The notes under the pieces are model-generated. The model ran no database searches. It was not told the DNA's origin and worked only from the letters and a program-made list of their open reading frames with translations. A stretch of 54,396 nt of DNA from an uncultured Bacteroidia bacterium (lineage in GTDB: Bacteria; Bacteroidota; Bacteroidia; Bacteroidales; UBA932), in assembly GCA_902784435.1 (NCBI GenBank), contig CACZUR010000024.1, positions 1 to 54,396 on the forward strand, given 5' to 3'. The translations under genes and the position numbers were made by a program. Every line of letters begins with the position of its first letter. Position 1 is the first letter of the stretch. Below are positions 8,449-15,455 of the stretch, piece after piece.

Positions 8449-8868
8449 TCAAACTTGGCGGGGGAGGGATGCCGTGCACAGCGTCGCAAGGGTGCGATAC
8501 AGACCATTTGGATACCTTTTGATATAGTATCCCCTGGCCTTCCGGGCGCCAATTGTATCCACAAACTTGCGCTTGATACGGGCGATGTTGGTGTAGAATA
8601 CCCGTTTGGATTCGGAGCAGAGGGACACCAGGGCATCTTCGCGGAGTTTGGGGGCATCGAAGCGGGATTCGTGGGCGTAGATGCCCCATAATTCATCCCA
8701 GTGGAGTACCAGGTCATCGGCCAGAAGACCTTCCGGGTGGGCCAGGAAAAGGCGGTAGAGGGTGCTTTCGGCCGGGTTGAGGCAAAGCTGGGCTTCCTCC
8801 GATGGCAAATGAAACCAGCCCCGGCGACTGTCCGGAACTACGGGCCTGATCTGTAAGTTCTTTGACAT
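8449..8868 (-). CDS. Small winged-helix-like hypothetical protein
   Basis: I chose the ATG at 8868 (MSKNLQIRPVV) because it follows a -7-like sequence (GATCTTTG, 8893-8886 minus); longer versions would start upstream of it. The 139-aa product has no signal peptide or membrane segment. Residues about 25-45 (LCLNPAESTLYRLFLAHPEG) and 90-125 (NIARIKRKFVDTIGARKA, then GYYIKRYPNG) resemble the winged-helix effector domain of PhoB/OmpR-type regulators, with a recognition helix followed by a beta wing. There is no receiver domain. It could be a stand-alone DNA-binding protein acting on the palindrome at 8916-8940 upstream of it. Function is inferred from appearance only. Confidence 0.65.
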   Translation of the reverse strand: MSKNLQIRPVVPDSRRGWFHLPSEEAQLCLNPAESTLYRLFLAHPEGLLADDLVLHWDELWGIYAHESRFDAPKLREDALVSLCSESKRVFYTNIARIKRKFVDTIGARKARGYYIKRYPNGLYRTLATLCTASLPRQV

Positions 8869-8915
8869 ACTGACATTTTTATTCGCAAAGATCGCCGTCC
8901 GGAAGCCGTTTACAT

Positions 8916-8940
8916 AATTTTGGCAAGCCTTGCCAAAATT
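8916..8940. promoter_or_regulatory. Perfect 25-bp palindrome (putative operator)
   Basis: AATTTTGGCAAG, a central C, then CTTGCCAAAATT: twelve perfectly paired positions on each side. It lies between the divergent genes starting at 8868 (minus) and 9014 (plus). Its centre, GCAAgCCTTGC, resembles that of the palindrome at 291-319 (GCAAaCCTTGC), so both may bind the same or a related regulator. Confidence 0.55.
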
Positions 8941-8986
8941 TGGTGAAATCGAAAGAATTGTTATAGGGCGGAAGCACAAAAATGCG

Positions 8987-8994
8987 TATATTCG
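8987..8994 (+). promoter_or_regulatory. -7 box upstream of the rhodanese/MBL gene
   Basis: TATATTCG, a near match to TAnnTTTG, lies 19 bp before the ATG at 9014. No clear -33 TTTG is found at the usual distance. Confidence 0.4.
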
Positions 8995-9013
8995 CGAAGA
9001 TTATGAATGCTAT

Positions 9014-10078
9014 ATGAAAACAAGTTTACTCATGACAGCTCTTCTTTCCCTGCTTTCCTGCCAGGGCGGGGCGTTTGCCAATTTGGACGCAGAGGCGTTC
9101 GAGGACCTCGTGGCGCAGCCGCAGGTGGCTACGCTGGATGTGCGCACGGCCGAGGAATATGCCGCCGGGCATCTTCGCTGGGCCGCCAACGTGGACTGGC
9201 AGGCCGATGGCTTCCTGGAGGCGGTGTCGGCCACCTACCCCAAGGAGACGCCGCTGGCCGTTTACTGCCGCAGCGGCCGGCGCAGTGCAGAGGCTGCCGC
9301 GGTGCTCGCGAAGGCTGGATATACCGTTTCCAACCTCCTGGGCGGGTACATCGCCTGGACAGAGGCCGGGAAACCGGTGTCGGCCTATGCGGTGGAAACG
9401 TTCTTTACGGCATCGGCCCGTCCGGTGGACATTGCCCTGGTGAAGCATGGTACGCTGGCGCTCCGCTACGGCGGCCGCACGCTGCACGTAGACCCGGTGG
9501 GTGCTTACGGAAAGGCCACGGATTACGCCGCCGAGTTTCCCAAGGCCGATGCCATCCTGGTCACCCACGAGCATGGGGACCACTTTGACCGGGCGGCCAT
9601 CGGCGCGCTCACCGAGGAGGGGAGGACGCTGCTGGTAACCAACGCACGTTGCGCCCAAATGCTCTCCGATGAACCCGTGGGCGGCCTGGGCACGGTGACG
9701 GCGCTATCCAACGGAGACCACTTTATGCTGCTCGGAGACATCTCCCTGGATGCCGTGCCAGCCTACAATTACACCGAAGGCCGAACCCAGTTCCACCCCA
9801 AGGGGAGGGATAACGGCTTCGTCCTCACCCTGGATGGCCTTCGTATTTACGTGGCCGGAGACACCGAGGACATCCCGGAGATGTCGGCCCTGAGGGGCAT
9901 TGACGTGGCATTCCTGCCGGTGAATCAGCCATATACCATGACAGTGGAGCAGTGTGTGAACGCCGCCAGGGTCATCGGCCCGCGCGTCCTCATCCCTTAC
10001 CACTTTGGCCGTACAGACCTTTCCGCCCTTCCGTCCCTGCTTTCCGGCATGGATGTAAGGCTTCGGGACATGCAATAA
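9014..10078 (+). CDS. Lipoprotein with rhodanese and metallo-beta-lactamase domains
   Basis: The start at 9014 gives MKTSLLMTALLSLLSCQGG, a lipoprotein signal with lipobox LLSC (Cys16), so the 354-aa protein is probably anchored in an envelope membrane. Residues about 25-120 are a rhodanese domain with active-site loop CRSGRRS (Cys about residue 84), for sulfur transfer or sulfide/thiol chemistry. Residues about 140-354 are an UlaG-like metallo-beta-lactamase fold with the metal motif THEHGDHFD and later GDTED and YHFGR histidine/aspartate positions. Rhodanese plus MBL recalls persulfide dioxygenase fusions, but the order (rhodanese first) and the UlaG-like MBL differ, so the substrate is open. 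It lies 12 bp upstream of bcp, suggesting a shared redox role. Confidence 0.85.
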   Translation: MKTSLLMTALLSLLSCQGGAFANLDAEAFEDLVAQPQVATLDVRTAEEYAAGHLRWAANVDWQADGFLEAVSATYPKETPLAVYCRSGRRSAEAAAVLAKAGYTVSNLLGGYIAWTEAGKPVSAYAVETFFTASARPVDIALVKHGTLALRYGGRTLHVDPVGAYGKATDYAAEFPKADAILVTHEHGDHFDRAAIGALTEEGRTLLVTNARCAQMLSDEPVGGLGTVTALSNGDHFMLLGDISLDAVPAYNYTEGRTQFHPKGRDNGFVLTLDGLRIYVAGDTEDIPEMSALRGIDVAFLPVNQPYTMTVEQCVNAARVIGPRVLIPYHFGRTDLSALPSLLSGMDVRLRDMQ

Positions 10079-10090
10079 GTATTACAGACT

Positions 10091-10540
10091 ATGCTTAGAA
10101 TCGGAGACAAAATGCCCTCCTTCGAGGTGCTGGACCAGGATGGAAATACCGTCCGGTCAGAAGATTTTATCGGCAAAAAGACCATCATTTATTTCTACCC
10201 CAAGGACAATACCTCCGGCTGCACGGCCGAGGCCTGTTCCTTCCGGGATAACTATGCCGCTTTGGTGGCGGCCGGCTACAATGTGGTGGGCGTGAGCAAG
10301 GACAGCGCGCGTTCGCATACCGGTTTCCGGGCGCGGCACGGCCTGCCGTTCCGGTTACTTGCCGACACCACTACCTCCATGCTGCAGGCCTTCGGTGCCT
10401 GGGGCGAGAAGAAAATGTACGGGAAAACCGTCCTGGGTACGCTTCGGCGCACATTCATTTTTGATGAAGCCGGCATCCTGGTGCGCATCATCGAGAAAGT
10501 GGACACCAAGAATGCCGCCGGCCAGGTGCTGGAAGGCTGA
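10091..10540 (+). CDS. bcp: Thioredoxin-dependent peroxiredoxin (Bcp/PrxQ)
   Basis: Bcp reduces hydrogen peroxide and organic hydroperoxides with electrons from thioredoxin. The 149-aa size is typical. The thioredoxin fold begins MLRIGDKMPSFEVLDQDG, and the peroxidatic cysteine is in DNTSGCTAEACSFRD (Cys about residue 40) with a second Cys five residues on, the atypical 2-Cys arrangement of many Bcp proteins. The catalytic Thr and Arg positions are in the expected places. It follows the rhodanese/MBL gene by 12 bp, probably in the same transcript. A strong hairpin (10590-10630) lies 50 bp downstream. Confidence 0.93.
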   Translation: MLRIGDKMPSFEVLDQDGNTVRSEDFIGKKTIIYFYPKDNTSGCTAEACSFRDNYAALVAAGYNVVGVSKDSARSHTGFRARHGLPFRLLADTTTSMLQAFGAWGEKKMYGKTVLGTLRRTFIFDEAGILVRIIEKVDTKNAAGQVLEG

Positions 10541-10589
10541 GGTTGGGCCCGGTGGCCGGCCCCGGAGGGCGGCCTTGGAGGTCTGCCCC

Positions 10590-10630
10590 GGTGCTCCTAA
10601 TGTCCCCAAAAGCGGGACATTAGGAGCACC
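10590..10630 (+). repeat. 17-bp perfect hairpin between bcp and the CDF gene
   Basis: GGTGCTCCTAATGTCCC (10590-10606) and its exact inverse complement (10614-10630) enclose a 7-nt loop. The stem tip and loop, GTCCC-CAAAA-GGGAC, resemble the hairpin tips at 15409-15443, so it may be a relative of the family-C repeats. No T-run follows, so it is not a simple terminator. It overlaps the upstream part of the next gene's promoter region. Confidence 0.6.
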
Positions 10631-10646
10631 CTATGAAAATTATCAC

Positions 10647-10654
10647 TACCTTTG
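10647..10654 (+). promoter_or_regulatory. -7 box very close to the CDF start
   Basis: TACCTTTG is a perfect TAnnTTTG match ending only four bases before the ATG at 10659. If used, transcription would begin at or next to the start codon. Confidence 0.4.
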
Positions 10655-10658
10655 AAGT

Positions 10659-11543
10659 ATGAAACGCGAGGATGAGATAGCAAAAGTGACGCTGGCCGGC
10701 AGTGTGGTAAACCTGCTGCTGGTGGGTCTGAAGGCCGTGGCCGGAGTGGCGGGCCACAGCGCCGCCATGGTGTCGGATGCGGTGCATTCGCTGTCAGACT
10801 TTGTCACGGACATCGTGGTACTGGTGTTCGTTCGGGTATCGGCCCGGCCGCAGGACCAGGGACACGACTACGGACACGGGAAGTTCGAGACGCTGGCTAC
10901 ACTCCTCATCGGCCTGGCGCTGGCGGCGGCTGCGGTGGGTATCGTGGTGAGCGGCGCCACCAAACTGGCCCGCTGGCTGCAGGGGGAGGAACTGCCCAGT
11001 CCTGGCAGCATTGCCCTGTGGGCGGCGCTCATCTCCATCGGCGTGAAGGAAATCCTGTTCCAATACACCCGCGCCAAAGGCAAGAAACTGAATTCCAAAG
11101 CGCTGGAGGCCAATGCGTGGCACCACCGGTCCGACGCGCTCAGTTCCATCGGGGCGGCCATCGGCATCGGCGGGGCCATCCTGCTGGGACAGCGGTGGAC
11201 GGTGCTGGATCCGCTGGCTTCCATCGTCGTGGGCGCCATGCTGGTCAAAGTGGCCTGGGATCTGCTGGGACCCAGTTTCGGGGAGCTCACGGACAGCTCC
11301 CTTCCGGCCGATACCGAGAATGAGATGCTGGAAGTCATCCGGAGCGTGCCGGGCGTGGAAGATCCGCACAACCTCAGGACCCGCCGCATCGGCAACCGGA
11401 TTGCCGCGGAAGTACACATCCGCCTGGATGGAAGTCAGAGCCTCAAACAGGCCCACGAGAAGGCCTCGGAGGTGGAAAAACGCTTCAAGGCCCGTTTCGG
11501 AGAGCAGTCACACATCATTGTACACATGGAGCCCGTCAAATGA
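10659..11543 (+). CDS. Cation diffusion facilitator transporter
   Basis: A 294-aa inner-membrane CDF protein that exports divalent metal (Zn, Fe, Mn or Co) in exchange for protons. It shows the family layout: six transmembrane helices in residues about 10-205, then a cytoplasmic ferredoxin-like domain (about 205-294). Metal-site residues are visible in helix II (HSLSDFVTD) and helix V (HHRSDALSS), giving an Asp/Asp and His/Asp set as in FieF-like members, plus cytoplasmic histidines (EVHIRLDG, HIIVHMEP). The HDYGHGKFETLA loop after helix III is characteristic. Metal specificity cannot be read reliably. It overlaps the next gene by 4 nt (ATGA). Confidence 0.9.
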   Translation: MKREDEIAKVTLAGSVVNLLLVGLKAVAGVAGHSAAMVSDAVHSLSDFVTDIVVLVFVRVSARPQDQGHDYGHGKFETLATLLIGLALAAAAVGIVVSGATKLARWLQGEELPSPGSIALWAALISIGVKEILFQYTRAKGKKLNSKALEANAWHHRSDALSSIGAAIGIGGAILLGQRWTVLDPLASIVVGAMLVKVAWDLLGPSFGELTDSSLPADTENEMLEVIRSVPGVEDPHNLRTRRIGNRIAAEVHIRLDGSQSLKQAHEKASEVEKRFKARFGEQSHIIVHMEPVK

Positions 11544-12424
11544 AAAAGCATTCCCTCAAAGCCCGCGTAAGGGCCATTTCCATCTGGCAGAAGCTGGGTT
11601 TCCTGCCCTGGAAGAAAGCCGGAAAATCGGCTCCCAAAGGCCAGGGCGCCTTCTACAAAGGGGCTTTCGACAGCATCCCTTTCCTGAATGACGATGCCAA
11701 ACGCACCTTCAGCCACCTCCTGCTAAGGCCTGGGTACATGATCCGGGACTATATCCGCGGAGATTACGAGCGTTACCTGGCGCCTCTTACGGCACTCATC
11801 ATTTTCTACGCCTTCTTCGCTTTGGTGTCGGCGCTGCTGCAGCCAGTCCAGCAGCAGGATTCCATCGGCGGTTTCGTGGAGAAATACAACGAAATCCGTC
11901 TGGAAATGGGAGACGAGTTGTCGCCGGAACGGGATGCCATTATCAAGAACATCAGCTTCGTGCTCATGCGAGGCTATACCTACCTCACGCTGGACAAGCA
12001 TCCGGAGGCCGTGAAAACCCGTGGGGAGTCGGCCCTGGCGGCCTTGGAAGGCACTTTGCGCAGCCAGGGTATTCCGCTTTTCATCGGACAGTTCTTCCTG
12101 CTGTGGCTGGCCATGTCCATTGCGCTCCGGAAATATAAGCTGGGGATGGCGGCTACCGCGGCGGCATCGGCCTATATCCTGTGCCAGTTCAGTTTCTTCA
12201 TGCTGTTTGCCCTGCTGTTCACCTTGGGGGAAAGCACTTCCATCAGCCTTCTGCTCATGCTGGTGCTCATCACCGTGGACCTGTATCAGCTGCTGGGTGT
12301 GACTTGGAAACGGAGTCTCCGGCTGGCTGTACGGACGGGTATCTGGTATGGAATCCTGTATCTCATGGTGCTCCTTCTGGTGGGCGTAACTGTTTTCTTA
12401 ATTGCCTGGTTTAGAGTTCATTAG
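11540..12424 (+). CDS. DUF3667-like membrane protein
   Basis: A 294-aa protein translationally coupled to the CDF gene by an ATGA overlap. The soluble N-terminal 85 residues contain RPGYMIRDYIRGDYERYLAP, a hallmark of DUF3667 proteins in Bacteroidetes, followed by several hydrophobic segments (about residues 80-100, 180-200, 205-235, 240-255, 270-292). The N-terminal zinc-ribbon found in many DUF3667 members is missing; instead the protein starts with a basic stretch. The function of the family is unknown to me. Coupling to a metal exporter suggests it belongs to the same membrane unit, but nothing in the sequence shows metal binding. Confidence 0.7.
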   Translation: MKKHSLKARVRAISIWQKLGFLPWKKAGKSAPKGQGAFYKGAFDSIPFLNDDAKRTFSHLLLRPGYMIRDYIRGDYERYLAPLTALIIFYAFFALVSALLQPVQQQDSIGGFVEKYNEIRLEMGDELSPERDAIIKNISFVLMRGYTYLTLDKHPEAVKTRGESALAALEGTLRSQGIPLFIGQFFLLWLAMSIALRKYKLGMAATAAASAYILCQFSFFMLFALLFTLGESTSISLLLMLVLITVDLYQLLGVTWKRSLRLAVRTGIWYGILYLMVLLLVGVTVFLIAWFRVH

Positions 12425-12428
12425 TTTT

Positions 12429-12587
12429 ATGAATCCTGTTGTGACAGCCTTGCTGATCCCTTTCCTGGGCACGGCCCTGGGATCGGCCTTTGTTTTCTTC
12501 ATGAAGCGGGAAATGCACCCGCTGCTGCAGAAGGTGCTGCTGGGTTTTGCTTCCGGGGTGATGGTGCTGGATGTAGTGCTGGGATAA
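12429..12587 (+). pseudogene. Remnant of a ZIP-family metal transporter
   Basis: The 52-codon frame starting at 12429 (MNPVVTALLIPFLGTALGSA) matches the first helix and following segment of ZupT/ZIP-type zinc transporters, ending at LLGFASGVMVLDVVLG just where ZIP proteins continue into helix II. ZIP proteins are normally about 250-300 aa. Nothing resembling the rest follows; the next 90 bp hold a promoter and another gene. It is best read as the 5' stump of a deleted transporter, next to a metal exporter of opposite direction. A functional mini-protein cannot be excluded. Confidence 0.65.
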
Positions 12588-12597
12588 AAAATTTTCC

Positions 12598-12621
12598 AAC
12601 CTTTTGCGTCGGCTTTCCGTC
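12598..12621 (+). promoter_or_regulatory. Predicted ECF-sigma promoter (autoregulatory)
   Basis: AACC (12598-12601), a 16-bp spacer and CGTC (12618-12621) fit the general ECF promoter pattern (AAC then CGT with about 16-17 bp between). It lies 58 bp upstream of a three-gene unit whose second gene encodes an ECF sigma factor, the usual autoregulation arrangement. No TAnnTTTG box is present in this gap. Confidence 0.55.
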
Positions 12622-12679
12622 TAACTGATGAAACCGCTCCGGAAGCGGGAAAAGTTAAACGTTATTAATTGATACAGTT

Positions 12680-13129
12680 ATGGAAGAAGTCGTGTTAATT
12701 ACTTTTGTATGCGTTTTGCTGCCGGTGAGCATCGTCTGGATTGTTGCCCGTACCCGTCAGCACGAAACCAACCGCAAGGCAGAGATTATGCTCAAAGCCA
12801 TCGAAGCGGGAGTACCCGTGGATATGACTCAGTTCCAGTCTGCCAAAAAGAAGTCTACCGGTTCCATCAAGCAGGAGCTCCTGGACAAACTGAGCGGTGC
12901 GTGCATCACCGGACTTATGGGCATCGGCTTTCTCACCCTGGGCATTCTTCGCACCCTCAGCTGGGAGTTTGGACGCAACATGTTCCTGAACAAATTCTGG
13001 CTTCCTGCCGGAGCGGTCCTCCTGGCTGTAGGTATCGGCCTGTTCATCTCCTACTTTGTGGGTAAGAACATGCTGGCCAAGGAGATAGAGGCAGAGGAGA
13101 AAGCCCTGAACCAGCCCAAGGAGCAGTAA
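12680..13129 (+). CDS. DUF6249-like membrane protein, first gene of the sigma operon
   Basis: A 149-aa protein with one N-terminal transmembrane helix (residues about 3-22), a basic cytoplasmic stretch (RTRQHETNRKAEIMLKAIEA), and two further helices (about 75-95 and 108-128). The motif with a helix, MLKAIEAGVPVD and two C-terminal helices is typical of small Bacteroidetes membrane proteins (DUF6249-like) that precede an ECF sigma gene. Its stop lies 3 bp before the sigma start. It may act as part of the membrane signal-sensing or effector arm; that role is inferred from neighbours. Confidence 0.75.
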   Translation: MEEVVLITFVCVLLPVSIVWIVARTRQHETNRKAEIMLKAIEAGVPVDMTQFQSAKKKSTGSIKQELLDKLSGACITGLMGIGFLTLGILRTLSWEFGRNMFLNKFWLPAGAVLLAVGIGLFISYFVGKNMLAKEIEAEEKALNQPKEQ

Positions 13130-13132
13130 AGC

Positions 13133-13612
13133 ATGACCCGGGAGCGGTTCATCGAAGAGGTGCGGCGGCAGCAGGAGCCTTTGCGGCGGTTCCTGCTTGC
13201 GCTGTGTGGGGGCAACGATGCCCTGGCCGATGACATCGCGCAGGACGCCCTGGTGCGGGCCTATGTGGCTTCCGGCTCCTTCCTGGGCTTGTCCAAGTTC
13301 AGCACCTGGCTCTTCCGTATCGCCTATAACTGTTATATCGACCACTGCCGGAAAGCCCGTCCGGAGCAAGTGTCCGTGGAGGAGGCCGTCATTCTCCCGG
13401 CCGATGACGCCACCGATGCAGGATTCCGCTACCAGCAGCTCTATCAGGCCCTGGACCGGCTTCCCGAGAAGGAGAAGGCCGCCATTGCCCTGTTTTACTT
13501 CGAAGACCGCAGCATCAAGGAGATATCGGCCATCCTGGATATGCCGCAGGGCACCGTGAAATACCAGCTTTCCATGGGCCGAAACCACCTCAAACAGCAT
13601 ATTCAGCTATGA
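13133..13612 (+). CDS. ECF-type RNA polymerase sigma factor
   Basis: A 159-aa group-4 sigma factor. Region 2 is visible at residues about 18-80 (DIAQDALVRAYVASGSF, then KFSTWLFRIAYNCYIDHCRK), and region 4 at about 100-155, with the helix-turn-helix IKEISAILDMPQGTVKYQLS. No sigma 1.1 or region 3 is present, as expected. It is the middle gene of a tight unit (3-bp gap before it, 4-nt ATGA overlap after it) preceded by an ECF-like promoter, so it probably drives its own transcription and is restrained by one of the two flanking membrane proteins. Confidence 0.93.
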   Translation: MTRERFIEEVRRQQEPLRRFLLALCGGNDALADDIAQDALVRAYVASGSFLGLSKFSTWLFRIAYNCYIDHCRKARPEQVSVEEAVILPADDATDAGFRYQQLYQALDRLPEKEKAAIALFYFEDRSIKEISAILDMPQGTVKYQLSMGRNHLKQHIQL

Positions 13613-13968
13613 AAGATTTAGAAGCATTCCTGCGGGAAAACAAGCCGCAAGTGAAAGAAGACCCCACTTTCCTCCTGGAAACGCAGCACCGGATGGAGCA
13701 GGTAGAGGGTATCAAGGCCGAGGTTGACCGTCAGCACCGGCGTGGCCGGGTGGCGCTCGTCTTGGCGTTAGTGGTGGGACTGGCTATAGGCGTGCTGGCA
13801 ACTGCGCTCGCTTTCCTGTATCCTGTGGACGTGGAGTCGGTAGGGGAGGGTCTGTGGCAAAGCATCCGGCTGTTCCTGCAGAACTATCGGCAATATCTGC
13901 TGCTGCCCGTTGCGCTGCTGGCTATCCTGTTAGGCGTGGTGCTGTCCCGGAAGCCGGTGCTGCAATAG
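13609..13968 (+). CDS. Small membrane protein, possible anti-sigma factor
   Basis: A 119-aa product with a soluble, charged N-terminal 46 residues (MKDLEAFLRENKPQVKED...) and two transmembrane helices (about 48-70 and 96-114). Its start overlaps the sigma stop (ATGA). Position and topology, a cytoplasmic N-terminus on a membrane anchor, match anti-sigma factors of Bacteroidetes ECF operons. There is no recognisable zinc-binding anti-sigma motif. Its stop abuts the stop of the convergent gene at 13969 with no spacer. Confidence 0.7.
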   Translation: MKDLEAFLRENKPQVKEDPTFLLETQHRMEQVEGIKAEVDRQHRRGRVALVLALVVGLAIGVLATALAFLYPVDVESVGEGLWQSIRLFLQNYRQYLLLPVALLAILLGVVLSRKPVLQ

Positions 13969-15183
13969 TTAGCCAATCAGCGTTAACGTCTTTCCTTCCA
14001 GATACTTATCCAGTAAATCCTGCGTGCGGATCTTGACAAAGCAGGTAGGAGTTCCGTCGGTGCAGGCGAACCATTCGGCATCGGCCAGTCTTTTGTCCAT
14101 TACCAGGTGAACGTTGGCGGCCTCCGGCAGAATGGCGCTCAGGATGGTGGTGGCACCCACCCTTACGCCGGTGAGATCCCATAGTTTATCAGCCGATGCA
14201 AACGACACGCGCGGGATGCCCAGCGCCCCGCAGAAGTCCCTGGTTACGAAGGGCTTGTCGTCGGAGGTGACATAGAGGTAGAACTCTGTCTGCTGCCGGT
14301 TGCACAGGAAGATGGTTTTCACGATATGAATGCCGATTTTTGCGTCGATGTGCTGGCAGTCCTCCATGGTGATGCCGGGGTCTGTATCCACGCGGGTGAA
14401 GGGAATTTGTTTGGCGGCAAACGTTTTATAGACAAGCTGTTGCAGTTTTGTCTTGAACGGTGTCGGAGGGGTGGATAGGGGGTCGCTTACGTAAAAACCT
14501 AAAAGCTGCTTCCGAAGTTCCTCTACGGAATTGACCATGCGGTTTCCCGCCAGTTCCTCTTGGGTCCGATACCCCCAGCTGACGGCAATGGCCTCGATTC
14601 CTCCGTTGGCCGCCGTGCGCATATCGGTAGGGGAGTCCCCGACCATCACGGCATCTTCCGGGCCGATACCTCCTTGGGAAAGCACCTCTTCCACGATTTT
14701 CGGGTCTGGCTTCAGCGGATATCCCGGCCGGTTTCCCAGGATGGCGACAAACGGAATGTCGGGGAAAAACTCCTTGATCAAATGCTCTGTCCCTTCCTGA
14801 AACTTGTTGGAGGCCACTCCCATCTTCACACCCTTTGCCTGCAGTTCCGTAAGCAGTTCCGGCATTCCCGGATACGGCCTTGTATGCACGTCGATGTGTG
14901 CTTGATAGTACGCCTTGAAACCTGCCAGCGCAGTATCTACTTCTGCAGGAGGTACCCGGTTGGGGCCTCCGTCCTCCCCGGCATGACCGGGTTGCTCCCG
15001 GAGCGAAGCCTCCAGTGCCTGCTGCACAAGGTTTCGAACCCCGTGCCCCACCATCTTTCTGTATGCATCCACTGTGTGAAGCGGCAGTCCGCGTAGTTTC
15101 AATGCATAATTTACAGCCTCTGCCAGATCTTCCAACGTGTCTATGAGGGTTCCGTCCAGGTCCCAAAGTATCAGTTTTTTCAT
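13969..15183 (-). CDS. Phosphoglycolate-phosphatase-like HAD fused to a ProX/YbaK deacylase
   Basis: A 404-aa two-domain protein. Residues 1-228 are a Gph-type HAD phosphatase with motif I (LWDLDGTLID), motif II/III (ASNKF, KPDPK) and motif IV (VMVGDSPTDM). Residues about 240-404 are a prolyl-tRNA-editing (ProX/PrdX) domain with typical stretches FTRVDTDPGITMEDC, IFLCNRQQTEFYLYV and GALGIPRVSFASADKLW; that domain hydrolyses mischarged tRNA. These normally occur as separate proteins. There is no stop or obvious internal start at the junction (near 14480). Residues about 61-75 (EQPGHAGEDGG) derive from a degenerate repeat at 14975-15001 and are extra relative to normal Gph. The C-terminus abuts the convergent gene. 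Confidence 0.87.
   Translation of the reverse strand: MKKLILWDLDGTLIDTLEDLAEAVNYALKLRGLPLHTVDAYRKMVGHGVRNLVQQALEASLREQPGHAGEDGGPNRVPPAEVDTALAGFKAYYQAHIDVHTRPYPGMPELLTELQAKGVKMGVASNKFQEGTEHLIKEFFPDIPFVAILGNRPGYPLKPDPKIVEEVLSQGGIGPEDAVMVGDSPTDMRTAANGGIEAIAVSWGYRTQEELAGNRMVNSVEELRKQLLGFYVSDPLSTPPTPFKTKLQQLVYKTFAAKQIPFTRVDTDPGITMEDCQHIDAKIGIHIVKTIFLCNRQQTEFYLYVTSDDKPFVTRDFCGALGIPRVSFASADKLWDLTGVRVGATTILSAILPEAANVHLVMDKRLADAEWFACTDGTPTCFVKIRTQDLLDKYLEGKTLTLIG
14975..15001. repeat. Degenerate family-B palindrome inside the HAD-ProX gene
   Basis: CCCCGGCATGACCGGG followed by TTGCTCCCGG resembles the ATGCCCGG/CCGGGCAT palindromes in alkD and uvrA. It lies in frame between the cap-domain helix and the rest of the phosphatase domain. 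Confidence 0.5.
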
Positions 15184-15243
15184 ATTTCAAATGTACGCAT
15201 TTTCGCCGTCAGTTGCAACAGCTCTACCGTTTCTTCTGGCCTG

Positions 15244-15319
15244 GGCTTGGCTGCCATGCTTTGTCACTGGCGTGGCTGGCATGCTTTTTCACTGGCCTGG
15301 CTGGCATGCTTTTGTCACC
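15244..15319. repeat. Three tandem copies of a 25-26 bp unit
   Basis: Units 15244-15268, 15269-15293 and 15294-15319 follow the pattern GGC-TGGCTG-CATGCTTT and end TCAC, with a few differences each. The function is unknown. Confidence 0.75.
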
Positions 15320-15354
15320 GTTTGGGCCGGTTTGCATGGAGTGGGCTTTTGAAA

Positions 15355-15446
15355 AGTGTAGGAGGTGTCCCAAAAACATGGACACCTCCTGCAAATAACG
15401 CCGATTTTGCGGGTGGTGTCCCTAAAAATGGGACACCACCCGCACT
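15355..15446. repeat. Family-C twin-hairpin element, copy 1
   Basis: Hairpin 1: AGGAGGTGTCC (15360-15370) with its inverse complement (15380-15390). Hairpin 2: GCGGGTGGTGTCCC (15409-15422) with its inverse complement (15430-15443). The linker and second stem share 18 identical bases, 15401-15418, with the copy at 19629-19646 next to the RAYT gene. The two-hairpin layout is that of REP/BIME elements. Confidence 0.75.
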
Positions 15447-15455
15447 AAGGCCTGT

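Larger units (their letters stand above)
15184..15455. other. 272-bp intergenic region with two repeat types
   Basis: No credible gene is present between the HAD-ProX start and the AlkD stop. It contains a threefold 25-bp tandem repeat (15244-15319) and a twin-hairpin family-C element (15355-15446), described separately. Confidence 0.7.
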
